Source: Lawsonibacter sp.
GTDB lineage: Bacteria; Bacillota; Clostridia; Oscillospirales; Oscillospiraceae
Reading direction: 5' to 3'
DNA length: 64,000 bases
Assembly (NCBI GenBank): GCA_022801435.1
Contig: JAAWSG010000003.1
Span: 1-64,000 of the forward strand
This document shows positions 24,494-33,397 of the stretch, in pieces. Position 1 is the first letter of the stretch, and every line of letters begins with the position of its first letter. The notes under the pieces are model-generated. The model did no database searches, was not told the DNA's origin, and saw nothing but the letters and a program-made list of their open reading frames with translations. Both the position numbers and the translations under genes were made by a program.

Positions 24494-25735
24494 ATGGATC
24501 TGGGCGCGTTGGGCTTTCTGCTGCTGGGCATCGCAGTCTATCTGGGCTTTTCCCTGTGGTGCTTTGTGCATTTTTTGCGCAAATACCTCCGGTGGAGAAG
24601 GAACACCCCCATCTCCGGAGGGAAACAGGCGTGTATCATCCTCCCCCCTGTCCTCCTCATCCTGGCGCTCTTCCTCCCCATGCTGGCCCGGCTCCCCGAA
24701 GAGCTGCCCGCCTCCAGGGAGGAGCTGAAGGAGCTGACCGCCCAGGTGGACGCCGTCCGGCAGTACGAGTACACGCGGCGGCGGGGAGGCAGGTACGCCA
24801 GCATCTACTACGAGTACCGGCATTACATCTCGCTGAAGGGCTATACCGGCTCCCTCCTGGTCCCGGAGAACTTCGGCTTCGACCAGGAGGAATTTCTGGA
24901 CTGGGCGGGGACGGACCCGGTGACCTTCCGGTACGCCCTCACCGGCGGCCGCGCCACGGTCTATGAGATCCAGGGGGCGGACGGGTCCCTTTTCCTGGAC
25001 TACAGCAGCTCCAGGGGCCGCCTGCTGCGGGGAGTGGAGCACGAGCTGGTCATCCTCCTGAGCGGGGCGTTTCTTTTGGGGGCGGGGGCGGTCTATCTCC
25101 CCGCCTACCTCTACCCGCCCGGCGGGGACAGCCGGAAGCGGTGGCGGAAGCTGGGCCTGCTGGGTCTGGTGTGTGTGGTTGTGTTCGGGATAGATTCCCT
25201 CCGGGGGCCCAAGGTCACCGACACCCCCGCCGGCGGCCCTCCCCCCGTGGTGGCGGAGGTGACAGCCGGGGTCCGCTTCACCCTGCCCCAGGGGTGGGAG
25301 GAGGGGACGGCCGACCGGAACGGGAACCAGTGGTATAAGGTCCGGGACGGGGTGTCCACCTGCTTCCACATCCACCGCCGGGAGCTGGACCTGAGCCAGG
25401 GGGTGTGGCGGCAGGCGGAGCGCATCGCCTTCCGGGACCACCTGCTGGAGACCTACATCACCCAGCCCCGGACCGACCTGGGGCCCTTTTTGCAGAACCT
25501 GTACTCCTCCGCCCAAAAAGCCCCGGGGACGGATTTCTGGGTGTCCGAGGGGTGGGGGGCCTCCCAGAGCGGGGCAAAAAACCACTTTCTTCTGATCGTC
25601 CTCCCCCAGCGGAACGCCCTGCTGGACATCCAGTCCTGCACCAGCAGCCAGGAGGTGAGCTGGGGGGAGCTGGAGACGTATGTGGAGGAGGAGATCTGGC
25701 CCCTCCTCTCCGCCCTGGAGCTGCCGGAGGAGTAG
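24494..25735 (+). CDS. Hypothetical membrane protein, 413 aa
   Basis: No family recognised. Two hydrophobic segments near residues 7-29 and 46-66 are followed by a ~110-residue soluble loop with many Tyr and Arg. A further pair of hydrophobic segments lies near 180-235, then a ~180-residue C-terminal soluble domain (RFTLPQGWEEG...). The layout suggests two extracytoplasmic or cytoplasmic domains held by two hairpins. ATG has AAGGAGGG upstream. It lies 28 nt after the MTHFR fusion and may be a read-through member of that operon. Confidence 0.75.
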   Translation: MDLGALGFLLLGIAVYLGFSLWCFVHFLRKYLRWRRNTPISGGKQACIILPPVLLILALFLPMLARLPEELPASREELKELTAQVDAVRQYEYTRRRGGRYASIYYEYRHYISLKGYTGSLLVPENFGFDQEEFLDWAGTDPVTFRYALTGGRATVYEIQGADGSLFLDYSSSRGRLLRGVEHELVILLSGAFLLGAGAVYLPAYLYPPGGDSRKRWRKLGLLGLVCVVVFGIDSLRGPKVTDTPAGGPPPVVAEVTAGVRFTLPQGWEEGTADRNGNQWYKVRDGVSTCFHIHRRELDLSQGVWRQAERIAFRDHLLETYITQPRTDLGPFLQNLYSSAQKAPGTDFWVSEGWGASQSGAKNHFLLIVLPQRNALLDIQSCTSSQEVSWGELETYVEEEIWPLLSALELPEE

Positions 25736-25752
25736 CGCCTCCCTTTGCAGAC

Positions 25753-25802
25753 AAAAAAAGACCGCCGCCGGACAGCGCACGGGAAGTCCGGCGGCGGTTT
25801 TT
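25753..25802. terminator. Bidirectional terminator
   Basis: 13-bp perfect stem ACCGCCGCCGGAC / complement (25761-25773 and 25786-25798), T-run on the plus side and seven A (T on minus) on the other. Ends both convergent transcripts. Confidence 0.92.
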
Positions 25803-28413
25803 ACGTTTTTTTCGTGATTTTGGCGGTGTGCTTCACCCGGTTCAGCTCCCGGTTCTTCCCGTTCTGCCGCCCCAGCAGAGCGGCAATCTCCCCCTGGGTC
25901 TGCTCCACCTCCGCCTTGAAGGAGCGGGCGGACAGCCGCAGCGCCCCGTGGCCCAGGATGATGAGCTGCTCCAGCCCGTCCGAGGTGGCCACCCGCACCC
26001 GGTGCTCCCGGCCCAGGTCGTAGGTGGCTTTTTCGATATAGGCGTCCGCGGTCTCCGCCTCCCTGGTGTAGACCACATAGATGTTTTTCCGCTTCTCCAC
26101 CGAGCCGGGGTTGCCCTTCACCTTGTAGGCGTCAAACACCAGGATGACCACACACTGCCGGAACCCCTGGTAGTTGGACAAAATGTCCTCCAGCGCGCTC
26201 CGGGCGGCGGATACGTCGGTCTGGGCGATGGCGTTCAGCTCCTCCCAGGCGAAGATGATGTTGTAGCCGTCCACCAGCAGGTACTCCGGGCCGGAGCTTT
26301 GGGTCCGGATGGTGTACTTCTCCCCGTCCAGGCTGGTGCGTGCGGGCTTCCTTTGGGGCTGGAAGGGCCGGTCCCGCTCCACCTTGCCGTAGGTGCGCTC
26401 GAAGACGGCCAGCAGCTCCTTGTCCTGCTCCAGACTGCCCCCCCGGCAGGCCCGCTGTCCTCCGGCGGGGGCGGAGGGGGTCTCCTTGGGGGGCTCCATC
26501 CCCAGGCGCAGGCCGCTGTCCACGTGCATATGCTCCCGGACCTTGTCCCACTTCACCGTGACCCCCGCCCCGTGGGAGCAGAAGACCGAGTCGGGGGTGT
26601 TTTCCAGATCCCGCTCCGGGTCGTAGGCAAATTGGGAGACCACCTCCTCCTGGCTGGCGCAGGGCTCGTATCCCCGGAGGGAGCAGGACAGCCGCCCCCG
26701 CCCCCGGGTGTAGGCGGTGACCTCTCGCCAGTAGTCCCGCAGGCCGGCCACCGGGGCGTGTCCCCAGAGGAGGGAGAGCTCCCCCGCGGGCTCCGGACCC
26801 TCCACGCCGCCCCCCATGGCCTGCAAATCGTGCATGGCCCGGCCCACGCAGTCGGGGGGGAGCTCCAGCTGGAAGTCATAGTGGGGCTCCAGCAGGATGC
26901 TCCGGGCCTGCATCAGCCCCTGGCGCACCGCCCGATAGGTGGCCTGGCGGAAGTCCCCGCCCTCAGTGTGCTTGCTGTGGGCCCGCCCCGCCACCAGGGT
27001 GATGGTCAGGTCGGTGACGGGGGAGCCGGTGAGCACCCCCAGATGCCGCTTCTCAGCCAGGTGGGTGAGGACCAGCCGCTGCCAGTTCAGCTCCAGCTGG
27101 TCGGTGGAGCAGGCGGAGACCAGCCGCAGGCCGCTGCCCCGGGGGGCGGGCTCCAGCAGCAGGTGGACCTCCGCGTAGTGGCGCAGAGGCTCGAAGTGGC
27201 CCACCCCCTCCACCGGAGCGGCGATGGTCTCCCGGTACACGACGCTGCCGGCGCCGAAGGAAACCTCCGCTCCGAAGCGCTCCCGGATGAGGCGGGTCAG
27301 CACCTCCAGCTGAATCTCCCCCATGAGCTGGAGGTGGATCTCCCCCACCCCCTCGTTCCACACCACCCGGAGCAGGGGGTCCTCCTCCTCCAGCTGGCGG
27401 AGGTGCTTGAGCATGGTGTGGGCGTCGCAGGCGGGGGGCAGAATGAGCTGATAGGTCAGAGGGGGCTCCAGCTCGGGGGCGGGAAGAGGGGGCTCCGCCC
27501 CCAGGGAATCGCCGGGGCGGGTGCGGCTCAGGCCGGTGAGGGCGCATATGGTCCCGGCGGGGGCCTCCTCCAGGGTCTTGTACTTCGTGCTTGAGTAGAC
27601 GCGGATCTGGCTGACCTTCTCCTCCCCCAGGGGGGCGCGCACCCGCAGGACCCCGCCGGTGATCTTCACATAGGTGAGCCGGTCCCCCCCGTCCCGGGCG
27701 ATCTTGAACACCCGGGCGGCAAATTTTTGGGGGTACTCCGGGGGGAGCGTGTAGGCGTCCAGCCCCTCCAGCAGGGCGTCCACCCCCTCCAGCTTGAGGG
27801 CGGAGCCGAAAAAGCAGGGGAAGACCGTCCTCCGGGCGATGAGCCGGGCCGCGTCCTCCGCCGCCACCGCCCCGCCGGAGAGGTAGCGGTCCATCAGCTC
27901 CTCGTCACAGCTGGCCAGATCCTCCTGGAGGGCGTCCAGGCCGGGGGTGAAGTCCAGACAGCCCCCGTCCAGCTTCCCCTGGAGCTGGGCGAGCAGAGCC
28001 TCCCGGCCTATGCCCGGCAGGTCCATCTTGTTGACAAAGAGGAAGGTGGGGATGGCGTACCGGGCCAGCAGCTGCCACAGGGTGCGGGTGTGGCCCTGGA
28101 CGCCGGCGGTGCCGCTGATGACCAGAATGGCGCAGTCCAGAACCTGGAGGGTGCGCTCCATCTCGGCGGAGAAGTCCGCGTGCCCCGGGGTATCCAGCAG
28201 GGTGAGGGAGAGCGCCCCCGCGGTGAGCTCCGCCTGCTTGGAGAAGATGGTGATCCCCCGCTCCCGCTCCTGGATATCGGTGTCCAGGAAGGCGTCCCCG
28301 TGGTCCACCCGGCCCAGACGGCGCAAAGCCCCGCCGCGGTAGAGCAGCCCCTCAGACAGGGTGGTCTTTCCCGCGTCCACATGGGCCAAAATTCCAATGA
28401 CCAGCTTCTTCAT
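25801..28413 (-). CDS. EF-G/TetM-like GTPase fused to a Rae1/YacP-type NYN nuclease domain
   Basis: 870 residues. The N-terminal ~640 are a translation-factor GTPase of the ribosomal-protection (TetM/TetO/TetW) group. It has a G1 loop in AHVDAGKTT at residues 10-18, a DTPGH G3, an NKMD G4, and EF-G-like domains II-V. After a charged linker (about 640-705) comes a ~165-residue NYN domain. It carries LLVDGYNIIFAWEEL, VVFDA-like ILVFDAYKVKG, ETADAYIEK, and VATSDGLEQLIILGHGALR, closely matching the B. subtilis A-site mRNA endonuclease Rae1 (YacP) as I know it. The likely site of action is the ribosome. ATG 28413 follows AGGAGGG. Tetracycline resistance is possible but not implied. Confidence 0.88.
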   Translation of the reverse strand: MKKLVIGILAHVDAGKTTLSEGLLYRGGALRRLGRVDHGDAFLDTDIQERERGITIFSKQAELTAGALSLTLLDTPGHADFSAEMERTLQVLDCAILVISGTAGVQGHTRTLWQLLARYAIPTFLFVNKMDLPGIGREALLAQLQGKLDGGCLDFTPGLDALQEDLASCDEELMDRYLSGGAVAAEDAARLIARRTVFPCFFGSALKLEGVDALLEGLDAYTLPPEYPQKFAARVFKIARDGGDRLTYVKITGGVLRVRAPLGEEKVSQIRVYSSTKYKTLEEAPAGTICALTGLSRTRPGDSLGAEPPLPAPELEPPLTYQLILPPACDAHTMLKHLRQLEEEDPLLRVVWNEGVGEIHLQLMGEIQLEVLTRLIRERFGAEVSFGAGSVVYRETIAAPVEGVGHFEPLRHYAEVHLLLEPAPRGSGLRLVSACSTDQLELNWQRLVLTHLAEKRHLGVLTGSPVTDLTITLVAGRAHSKHTEGGDFRQATYRAVRQGLMQARSILLEPHYDFQLELPPDCVGRAMHDLQAMGGGVEGPEPAGELSLLWGHAPVAGLRDYWREVTAYTRGRGRLSCSLRGYEPCASQEEVVSQFAYDPERDLENTPDSVFCSHGAGVTVKWDKVREHMHVDSGLRLGMEPPKETPSAPAGGQRACRGGSLEQDKELLAVFERTYGKVERDRPFQPQRKPARTSLDGEKYTIRTQSSGPEYLLVDGYNIIFAWEELNAIAQTDVSAARSALEDILSNYQGFRQCVVILVFDAYKVKGNPGSVEKRKNIYVVYTREAETADAYIEKATYDLGREHRVRVATSDGLEQLIILGHGALRLSARSFKAEVEQTQGEIAALLGRQNGKNRELNRVKHTAKITKKT

Positions 28414-28442
28414 GGGCTGCCCTCCTGTGATCGGATGGGGAT

Positions 28443-28472
28443 AGCATACAACGATTCGCCTCCTCCTGTCAA
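28443..28472 (-). promoter_or_regulatory. Promoter of the GTPase-nuclease fusion
   Basis: Minus-strand perfect TTGACA (28467-28472), 18-bp spacer, TATGCT (28443-28448). Short leader; no sign of the long attenuator leader that precedes tet(M). Confidence 0.6.
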
Positions 28473-28539
28473 GAATCCGGCAGCCCCCGTTTTCTTCCCG
28501 CCCTTCCAAAAACTGCCCGGAAAAAAACGCGCCGGACCC

Positions 28540-28568
28540 TTTACTTTTTCGCTTTCCTGTGCTACACT
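28540..28568 (+). promoter_or_regulatory. Promoter of the TrpR-like/ior operon
   Basis: TTTACT (28540-28545), 17-bp spacer, TACACT (28563-28568). Confidence 0.6.
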
Positions 28569-28605
28569 TTGCATCAGTGAATTTTTGGGGAAAAGGAGTA
28601 CCGCC

Positions 28606-28923
28606 ATGGCCAAGGCAGACAAGCGGGCGCGCAGTATGGCGCTGTATGAGACCATTTTGAAGCTGAAAGACCTGGACGAGTGCTGCCGGTTTTTTGATGA
28701 CCTGTGTACCCCCACCGAGCTGCGCTCCCTGGAGCAGCGGTTCGACGTGGCGGTGTACCTGCAGCAGGGCCTGGTCTATCTGGACATCCTGGACCGGACC
28801 GGGGCCTCCAGCGCCACCATCAGCCGGGTCCGGCGCTCCATGCTGGACAACGGCGCGGGGGGCGTGATGCAGGAGGTCATCCGCCGCAGCGGCCTGCACG
28901 AGAGGGACGGCGAGCCGGAATGA
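28606..28923 (+). CDS. TrpR-related regulator (YerC/YecD family)
   Basis: 105-residue helical protein with a helix-turn-helix of the TrpR superfamily. The family signature LCTPTELRSLEQRFDVAVYL is followed by the recognition-helix region GASSATISRVRR. TrpR family members bind DNA as dimers; for YerC/YecD no ligand is established. It heads the operon that continues into iorAB (25 nt gap). This puts a TrpR-like protein in front of enzymes that oxidise the transamination product of tryptophan. It may therefore be a local regulator sensing aromatic compounds. That link is inference. ATG 28606 has AAAAGGAG upstream. Confidence 0.87.
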   Translation: MAKADKRARSMALYETILKLKDLDECCRFFDDLCTPTELRSLEQRFDVAVYLQQGLVYLDILDRTGASSATISRVRRSMLDNGAGGVMQEVIRRSGLHERDGEPE

Positions 28924-28948
28924 ACACATCAAAGAAAGCAGGGAGAGT

Positions 28949-30706
28949 ATGAAACAACTGATGTTGGGCAACGCCGCCGTTGCCCGGGGACTGTATGAGG
29001 CGGGGTGCTGTGTCATTTCCAGCTACCCGGGCACGCCCAGCACCGAGATCACCGAGGAGGCCGCCAAATACAGCGAAATTTACTGCGAGTGGGCCCCCAA
29101 CGAGAAGGTGGCCATGGAGACCGCCTTCGGGGCCTGCCTGGCGGGGAAGCGGGCCTTCTGCGCCATGAAGCACGTGGGGCTGAACGTGGCCGCCGACCCC
29201 CTCTACACCATGGCCTATACCGGGGTGAACGCCGGCATGGTCATCGGGGTGGCGGACGACCCGGGGATGCACTCCTCCCAGAATGAGCAGGACTCCCGCC
29301 GCCACGCCATCGCCGCCAAGGTCCCCATGCTGGAGCCCTCCGACTCCGCCGAGGCGCTGGAGTTTGCCAAGCTGGCCTTTGCGCTGTCCGAGGAGTTCGA
29401 CACCCCGGTGCTGCTGAAAATGTGTACCCGGGTGGCCCACTCCCAGTCCCTGGTGGAGACCTCCCCCCGGGCGGAACCGGCGATGAAGCCCTACGAGAAG
29501 CAGATTGCCAAATACGTCATGATGCCGGGCAACGCCATCCGCCGCCACCCCTTTGTGGAGGAGCGCACCCGGAAGCTCCAGGAGTGGGCCGAGACCGCCC
29601 CCGTCAACCGGGTGGAGCCGGCCGCGGCGGAGAAGGGCGGAGGGGGTTTGGGGATTATTACCTCCTCTACCTCCTATCAGTACGTAAAAGAGGTCTTTGG
29701 GGACGCTGTCTCCATCCTCAAGCTGGGCATGACCAACCCCCTGCCGGTGAAGCTGGTCCGGGACTTCGCCGCCAGGGTGGACCGGCTGGTGGTGATCGAG
29801 GAGCTGGACCCCGTCATTGAGAACCACTGCAAGGCTCTGGGGCTGAAGGTGTCCGGCAAGGACTTCCTGCCTCTGGAGGGGGAGTTTTCCCAAAACCTCA
29901 TCGCCCAAAGGATGGGGGAGGAGGTCTATGAGGGCCGGACCATTGACGACCCCATCCCGCCCCGCCCCCCTGTCATGTGCGCCGGCTGCCCCCACCGGGG
30001 ACTGTTCTACACCCTGAGCAAGCACAAATGTACCGTCCTGGGGGACATCGGCTGCTATACCCTGGGAGCGGTGGCTCCCCTGTCCGCCATGGACATGACC
30101 CTGTGCATGGGGGCCTCCATCTCCGCCATCCACGGCTTCAACAAGGCCCGGGGGGCGGAGTCCGAGGGCAAGACCGTGGCGGTTATCGGGGACTCCACCT
30201 TCATGCACTCAGGCATGACCGGCCTGGCCAATATCGCCTACAACCAGTCCAACTCCACCGTGATTATCCTGGACAACTCCATCACCGGCATGACGGGCCA
30301 CCAGCAGAACCCCACCACCGGCTACAACATCAAGGGGGACCCCGCCGGGAAGATTGACCTGGAAGCGCTGTGCCGGGCCATGGGCTTTGCGCGGGTGCGG
30401 GTGGTGGACCCCTACGACCTGAAGGCCTGCGACGCCGCCGTCCGGGAGGAGCTGGCCGCCGCCGGGCCCTCGGTGATAATTAGCCGCCGGCCCTGCGCCC
30501 TTTTGAAGTACGTGAAGCACAATCCCCCCCTGACGGTGGACCCGGTCAGGTGCGTGGGCTGCCGGAGCTGCATGAAAATCGGCTGTCCCGCCATCTCCAT
30601 CAAGGAGGGCAAGGCCCGGGTGGACGCCACCCTCTGCGTGGGGTGCGGGGTGTGCGGACAGCTGTGCGGTGTGAAGGCGTTCCAGAGCACCGGGAAGGAG
30701 GGCTGA
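28949..30706 (+). CDS. iorA: Indolepyruvate:ferredoxin oxidoreductase, alpha subunit
   Basis: 585 residues. Oxidatively decarboxylates arylpyruvates (from Trp, Phe, Tyr) to aryl-acetyl-CoA, reducing ferredoxin. The N-terminal part carries the pyrimidine-binding half (SSYPGTPSTEIT). The C-terminal half has the TPP/Mg-binding region around GDIGCYTLG and GDSTFMHSGMTGL. Two [4Fe-4S] motifs, CVGCRSCMKIGCP and CVGCGVCGQLC, end the protein (about 535-575). It is full length. Three nt separate it from iorB. Confidence 0.96.
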   Translation: MKQLMLGNAAVARGLYEAGCCVISSYPGTPSTEITEEAAKYSEIYCEWAPNEKVAMETAFGACLAGKRAFCAMKHVGLNVAADPLYTMAYTGVNAGMVIGVADDPGMHSSQNEQDSRRHAIAAKVPMLEPSDSAEALEFAKLAFALSEEFDTPVLLKMCTRVAHSQSLVETSPRAEPAMKPYEKQIAKYVMMPGNAIRRHPFVEERTRKLQEWAETAPVNRVEPAAAEKGGGGLGIITSSTSYQYVKEVFGDAVSILKLGMTNPLPVKLVRDFAARVDRLVVIEELDPVIENHCKALGLKVSGKDFLPLEGEFSQNLIAQRMGEEVYEGRTIDDPIPPRPPVMCAGCPHRGLFYTLSKHKCTVLGDIGCYTLGAVAPLSAMDMTLCMGASISAIHGFNKARGAESEGKTVAVIGDSTFMHSGMTGLANIAYNQSNSTVIILDNSITGMTGHQQNPTTGYNIKGDPAGKIDLEALCRAMGFARVRVVDPYDLKACDAAVREELAAAGPSVIISRRPCALLKYVKHNPPLTVDPVRCVGCRSCMKIGCPAISIKEGKARVDATLCVGCGVCGQLCGVKAFQSTGKEG

Positions 30707-30709
30707 GCA

Positions 30710-31282
30710 ATGGAAACCAAAAATATTATGATAGTGGGCGTGGGGGGCCAGGGTTCCCTGCTGGCCTCCAAGCTGCTGGGCCACCTGCTGATGGAGCAGG
30801 GCTATGACGTGAAGGTGTCCGAGGTCCACGGTATGTCCCAGCGGGGCGGGTCGGTGGTCACCTACGTGCGCTATGGAGATAAGGTCCACTCCCCCGTCAT
30901 TGATAAGGGGGAGGCGGACTACATCGTCTCCTTCGAGCTGCTGGAGGCCGCCCGGTGGCTGAGCTACTTAAAGCCCGACGGACAGATCGTCACCTCCACC
31001 CAGCAGATCGACCCCATGCCGGTCATCACCGGGGCGGCCTCCTACCCGGAAAACCTGGTGGAGAAGATGCGCTCCGCCGGGGCCAGGGTGGACGCCCTGG
31101 ACTGCCTGAAGCTGGCGGAGGAGGCCGGGTCCTCCAAGGCGGTGAACATCGTCCTCATGGGGCGGCTGTCCCACTACTTCGACCTGCCCGGCGAGGCCTG
31201 GCAGAAGTCTTTGGAGGCCGTGGTCCCCCCAAAATTCCTGGAGCTGAACAAAAAAGCCTTCGAGCTGGGGAAACAGGCATGA
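30710..31282 (+). CDS. iorB: Indolepyruvate:ferredoxin oxidoreductase, beta subunit
   Basis: 190 residues, the gamma-type domain of 2-oxoacid:ferredoxin oxidoreductases. It has the GVGGQGSLLASKLLG motif near the N-terminus and the conserved SEVHGMSQRGGSV segment. Pairs with IorA to form the complete enzyme. Its stop overlaps the next ATG (ATGA), which couples it to the unknown gene downstream. Confidence 0.95.
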   Translation: METKNIMIVGVGGQGSLLASKLLGHLLMEQGYDVKVSEVHGMSQRGGSVVTYVRYGDKVHSPVIDKGEADYIVSFELLEAARWLSYLKPDGQIVTSTQQIDPMPVITGAASYPENLVEKMRSAGARVDALDCLKLAEEAGSSKAVNIVLMGRLSHYFDLPGEAWQKSLEAVVPPKFLELNKKAFELGKQA

Positions 31283-31845
31283 TCCCCCTTCGCTTCGTCA
31301 TCTCCCGGATATACGCCGGGTGGTTCGACGTCCACCTGTGCCGGGACGGGGCGGTGCTCTATGGCCTTTCCGCCTCCGATGTGTGGGGAAACGACGCGCC
31401 CAGAGCCTGGCTGACCATGCTGACCGCCCTCCTCCGCGGGGAGGCCCCGTCCGGCTGGACCCTGTTCGATGAGGAGCCGGGGACCTACATCCTGGCCCTG
31501 GAGCAAGGAAAAACCAATGTGCTCACCTTCGCCTACACCCGGTGGGAGGCCGTCGGCCAGGAGGGGAACTGCCAAATTTGGGGCCTGGAGCCCTTCTCCC
31601 AGCTGGCCGGGCGGATATCCCAAAAGGCAGAGGTCTGCTTCCGGGAGGAGATCGACTTCCCGCTCTTCGTGCGCTCGGTCTATGAGGCGTTCCTCCCCTG
31701 GGCGCAGAAGCAAACCCAGTATGCAGGCAGTTGGATGCCCTTTCCGTCCCAGGAGTGGTCCGCTTTTCAGGGCCAGGTTCGGGAGCTGGGCTGGGACATA
31801 GACTCGACTGAACAGAAGGTGGAACCATGTACGCCTGCAACGTGA
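31279..31845 (+). CDS. Hypothetical protein, 188 aa
   Basis: No family recognised. Soluble protein rich in Trp, Phe and Tyr, without signal peptide, membrane segment or metal motif. It starts at 31279 inside the iorB stop (4-nt overlap) and ends overlapping the next gene by 19 nt, so it is translated as part of the ior operon. Composition is like that of iorB. It and the next two or three genes are not usual neighbours of iorAB and look inserted between iorB and paaK. Confidence 0.7.
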   Translation: MIPLRFVISRIYAGWFDVHLCRDGAVLYGLSASDVWGNDAPRAWLTMLTALLRGEAPSGWTLFDEEPGTYILALEQGKTNVLTFAYTRWEAVGQEGNCQIWGLEPFSQLAGRISQKAEVCFREEIDFPLFVRSVYEAFLPWAQKQTQYAGSWMPFPSQEWSAFQGQVRELGWDIDSTEQKVEPCTPAT

Positions 31846-32189
31846 TGATAAAAGCACCCCTGGAAGCGGTGAAGGCCCGGTTCAAGGGCTATGACGGCCT
31901 GGAGTTTTTCCAAAAGGGGGACTGGGTGCTGGGGGAGGACTCCACCGGGACACAGCTCTTTGGCTGGGAGGTCTCTTCGTGGCTGGAGCTGGCCGGAGCG
32001 GACGAGCTGCTCTACGCCTACTACGACGAGGACATGAACGCGGAATTCATCTTCATCCAAAACGGCCTATGTATGCGGGCCTATCAGGAGTACGGCGGCG
32101 AGGTGGATACCGACCAGGGCGAGGACCCGGATATCCCCATTCACGGGTGGGCCGATGTGGCCGGATTTATAGACAAACACATGAGCTGA
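31827..32189 (+). CDS. Hypothetical protein, 120 aa
   Basis: No family recognised. Small acidic soluble protein with many Tyr and Asp/Glu residues and an AYYDEDMNAEF stretch. Overlaps the gene before by 19 nt and is followed by a 44-nt gap. The 31279 gene, this gene and the one at 33005 share a style (small, acidic, aromatic-rich), as seen in immunity-like or SMI1/KNR4-like proteins. I see no decisive motif for that. Confidence 0.65.
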   Translation: MYACNVMIKAPLEAVKARFKGYDGLEFFQKGDWVLGEDSTGTQLFGWEVSSWLELAGADELLYAYYDEDMNAEFIFIQNGLCMRAYQEYGGEVDTDQGEDPDIPIHGWADVAGFIDKHMS

Positions 32190-32233
32190 TATCCTTTCGG
32201 GAAGAAATGATTTGCAAAGGAGAAGAACGGGCA

Positions 32234-32989
32234 ATGAGGGAGAACACCGAGTTGGTCGATGGAAGCAATACGTTTGAACTGGCACTGAAAACCGCGGCCA
32301 GTCTTCCAACGGTACGCATTCACAGAGAGCAGTTTTTGACCCGGGAATTGAAACGGGTATGCACACCTGAGCAGCTTCAAAGCGCCATCGAACATAATCC
32401 CGCCTATGCTGGTATCCCTGTCGAAACGATCCATAAAATCGCGGCGGGATGTATCAATTACGAGACAAATCAGGTCAGCGCCATCTCATTTGTGGCAGGG
32501 CTCCCCGGCGGACTGGCGATGGTCGGCACAATCCCGGCAGACCTCGCTCAATATTTTGGGCATATCCTTCGCATCCTGCAAAAACTGATGTATCTATACG
32601 GCTGGGACGAAGTATTTGACGGCAATAATGAAATGGATGATGATACCGCGAATCTGCTGACCTTATTCATCGGCGTTATGTTTGGGGTCAATGGCGCCGC
32701 AACGACCATTACAAAATTATCTTCATCGGCGGCGGCAAAGGCCGGCAAAAGTTTAGCCAATAAGCCCTTGACCAAATACGCAGTTTATAATGTTGTAAAA
32801 CAAATTGCCAAAGTCCTTGGCGTGAGGATGAATAAAGAAATCTTCGCCAAAGGAGTTTCAAAAATCATCCCCGTGGTTGGCGGGGTGGCATCCGGAGGGC
32901 TGACATATGTAACATTTAAGCCCTGCGCGAAGAAGCTGGAGCGCTATTTGGCAACTTTGAAGTGGTGCGATACAAGTTACTACAGTTAG
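32234..32989 (+). CDS. EcsC-like protein, lower-GC gene
   Basis: 251 residues. The middle (SAISFVAGLPGGLAMVGTIPADLAQYFGHILRILQKLMYLYGW) reads like the EcsC family: Gly-rich hydrophobic stretches that associate with membranes, with a conserved Ile-Pro-Ala-Asp. A second hydrophobic stretch lies near residues 155-175 (LLTLFIGVMFGVNGAATTI), and a Gly-rich one near 220 (KIIPVVGGVASGGLTYV). EcsC proteins have no settled function. GC content and codon use (many AAA, ATT, GAA codons) are clearly different from both sides, suggesting acquisition by transfer. ATG 32234 has AAAGGAG upstream; an earlier in-frame ATG (32206) would contain that site inside the gene. Confidence 0.7.
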   Translation: MRENTELVDGSNTFELALKTAASLPTVRIHREQFLTRELKRVCTPEQLQSAIEHNPAYAGIPVETIHKIAAGCINYETNQVSAISFVAGLPGGLAMVGTIPADLAQYFGHILRILQKLMYLYGWDEVFDGNNEMDDDTANLLTLFIGVMFGVNGAATTITKLSSSAAAKAGKSLANKPLTKYAVYNVVKQIAKVLGVRMNKEIFAKGVSKIIPVVGGVASGGLTYVTFKPCAKKLERYLATLKWCDTSYYS

Positions 32990-33004
32990 AAAGGAATGAC
33001 CCAA

Positions 33005-33361
33005 ATGGGATTTTTCGCAAACCTCTTTGGCGGCAAAAAGGACAACGCCGCAGACCAGAGCCAGGCGCTGCGGGACTGGTTTGACCGGACGCTGCCCCGG
33101 GAGTATGTGGGCTCCCCGCTGTACGCCGTGGACATTACCCGGGAGGGCAAGGGCTACGCCGCCAAAATCGTTCTGGATATGCAGGCGGACGGCTCCAGCT
33201 ACAGCGACTTCGCCCCGGAGGACTTTGACAACCTGGCGGAGCTGGAGTCCAGCTGCGTGTTCGACCAGCTGACCGCTCCGCCGGCTCCGGTGGCGCTCAC
33301 CTTTGACATGGTCTTTGACAGCGCCCACCGGGTCACGGTAAAGCCGGGCACGGCGAAATAA
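33005..33361 (+). CDS. Hypothetical protein, 118 aa
   Basis: No family recognised. The N-terminus MGFFANLFGGKK is like small cytosolic proteins that begin with an amphipathic anchor. The rest is a soluble acidic domain. Start 33005 has AGGA nine nt upstream; ATG 32996 overlaps that site. GC content is back to the local average, so the low-GC segment is confined to the gene before it. Confidence 0.65.
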   Translation: MGFFANLFGGKKDNAADQSQALRDWFDRTLPREYVGSPLYAVDITREGKGYAAKIVLDMQADGSSYSDFAPEDFDNLAELESSCVFDQLTAPPAPVALTFDMVFDSAHRVTVKPGTAK

Positions 33362-33397
33362 GAAACAGAATAGAAAGACTGGAAAGGACTGATCCCC

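Noticed and set aside
25801..28413. Calling the gene tet(M)/tet(W) on a mobile element
   Set aside because: Only family-level likeness, GC content matches the chromosome, no transposase or conjugation genes nearby, and no tet-type attenuator leader.
28414..29016. N-terminal extension of the GTPase-nuclease fusion
   Set aside because: It would run through its own promoter and the divergent TrpR-like gene; the GTPase starts at the canonical ATG behind AGGAGGG.
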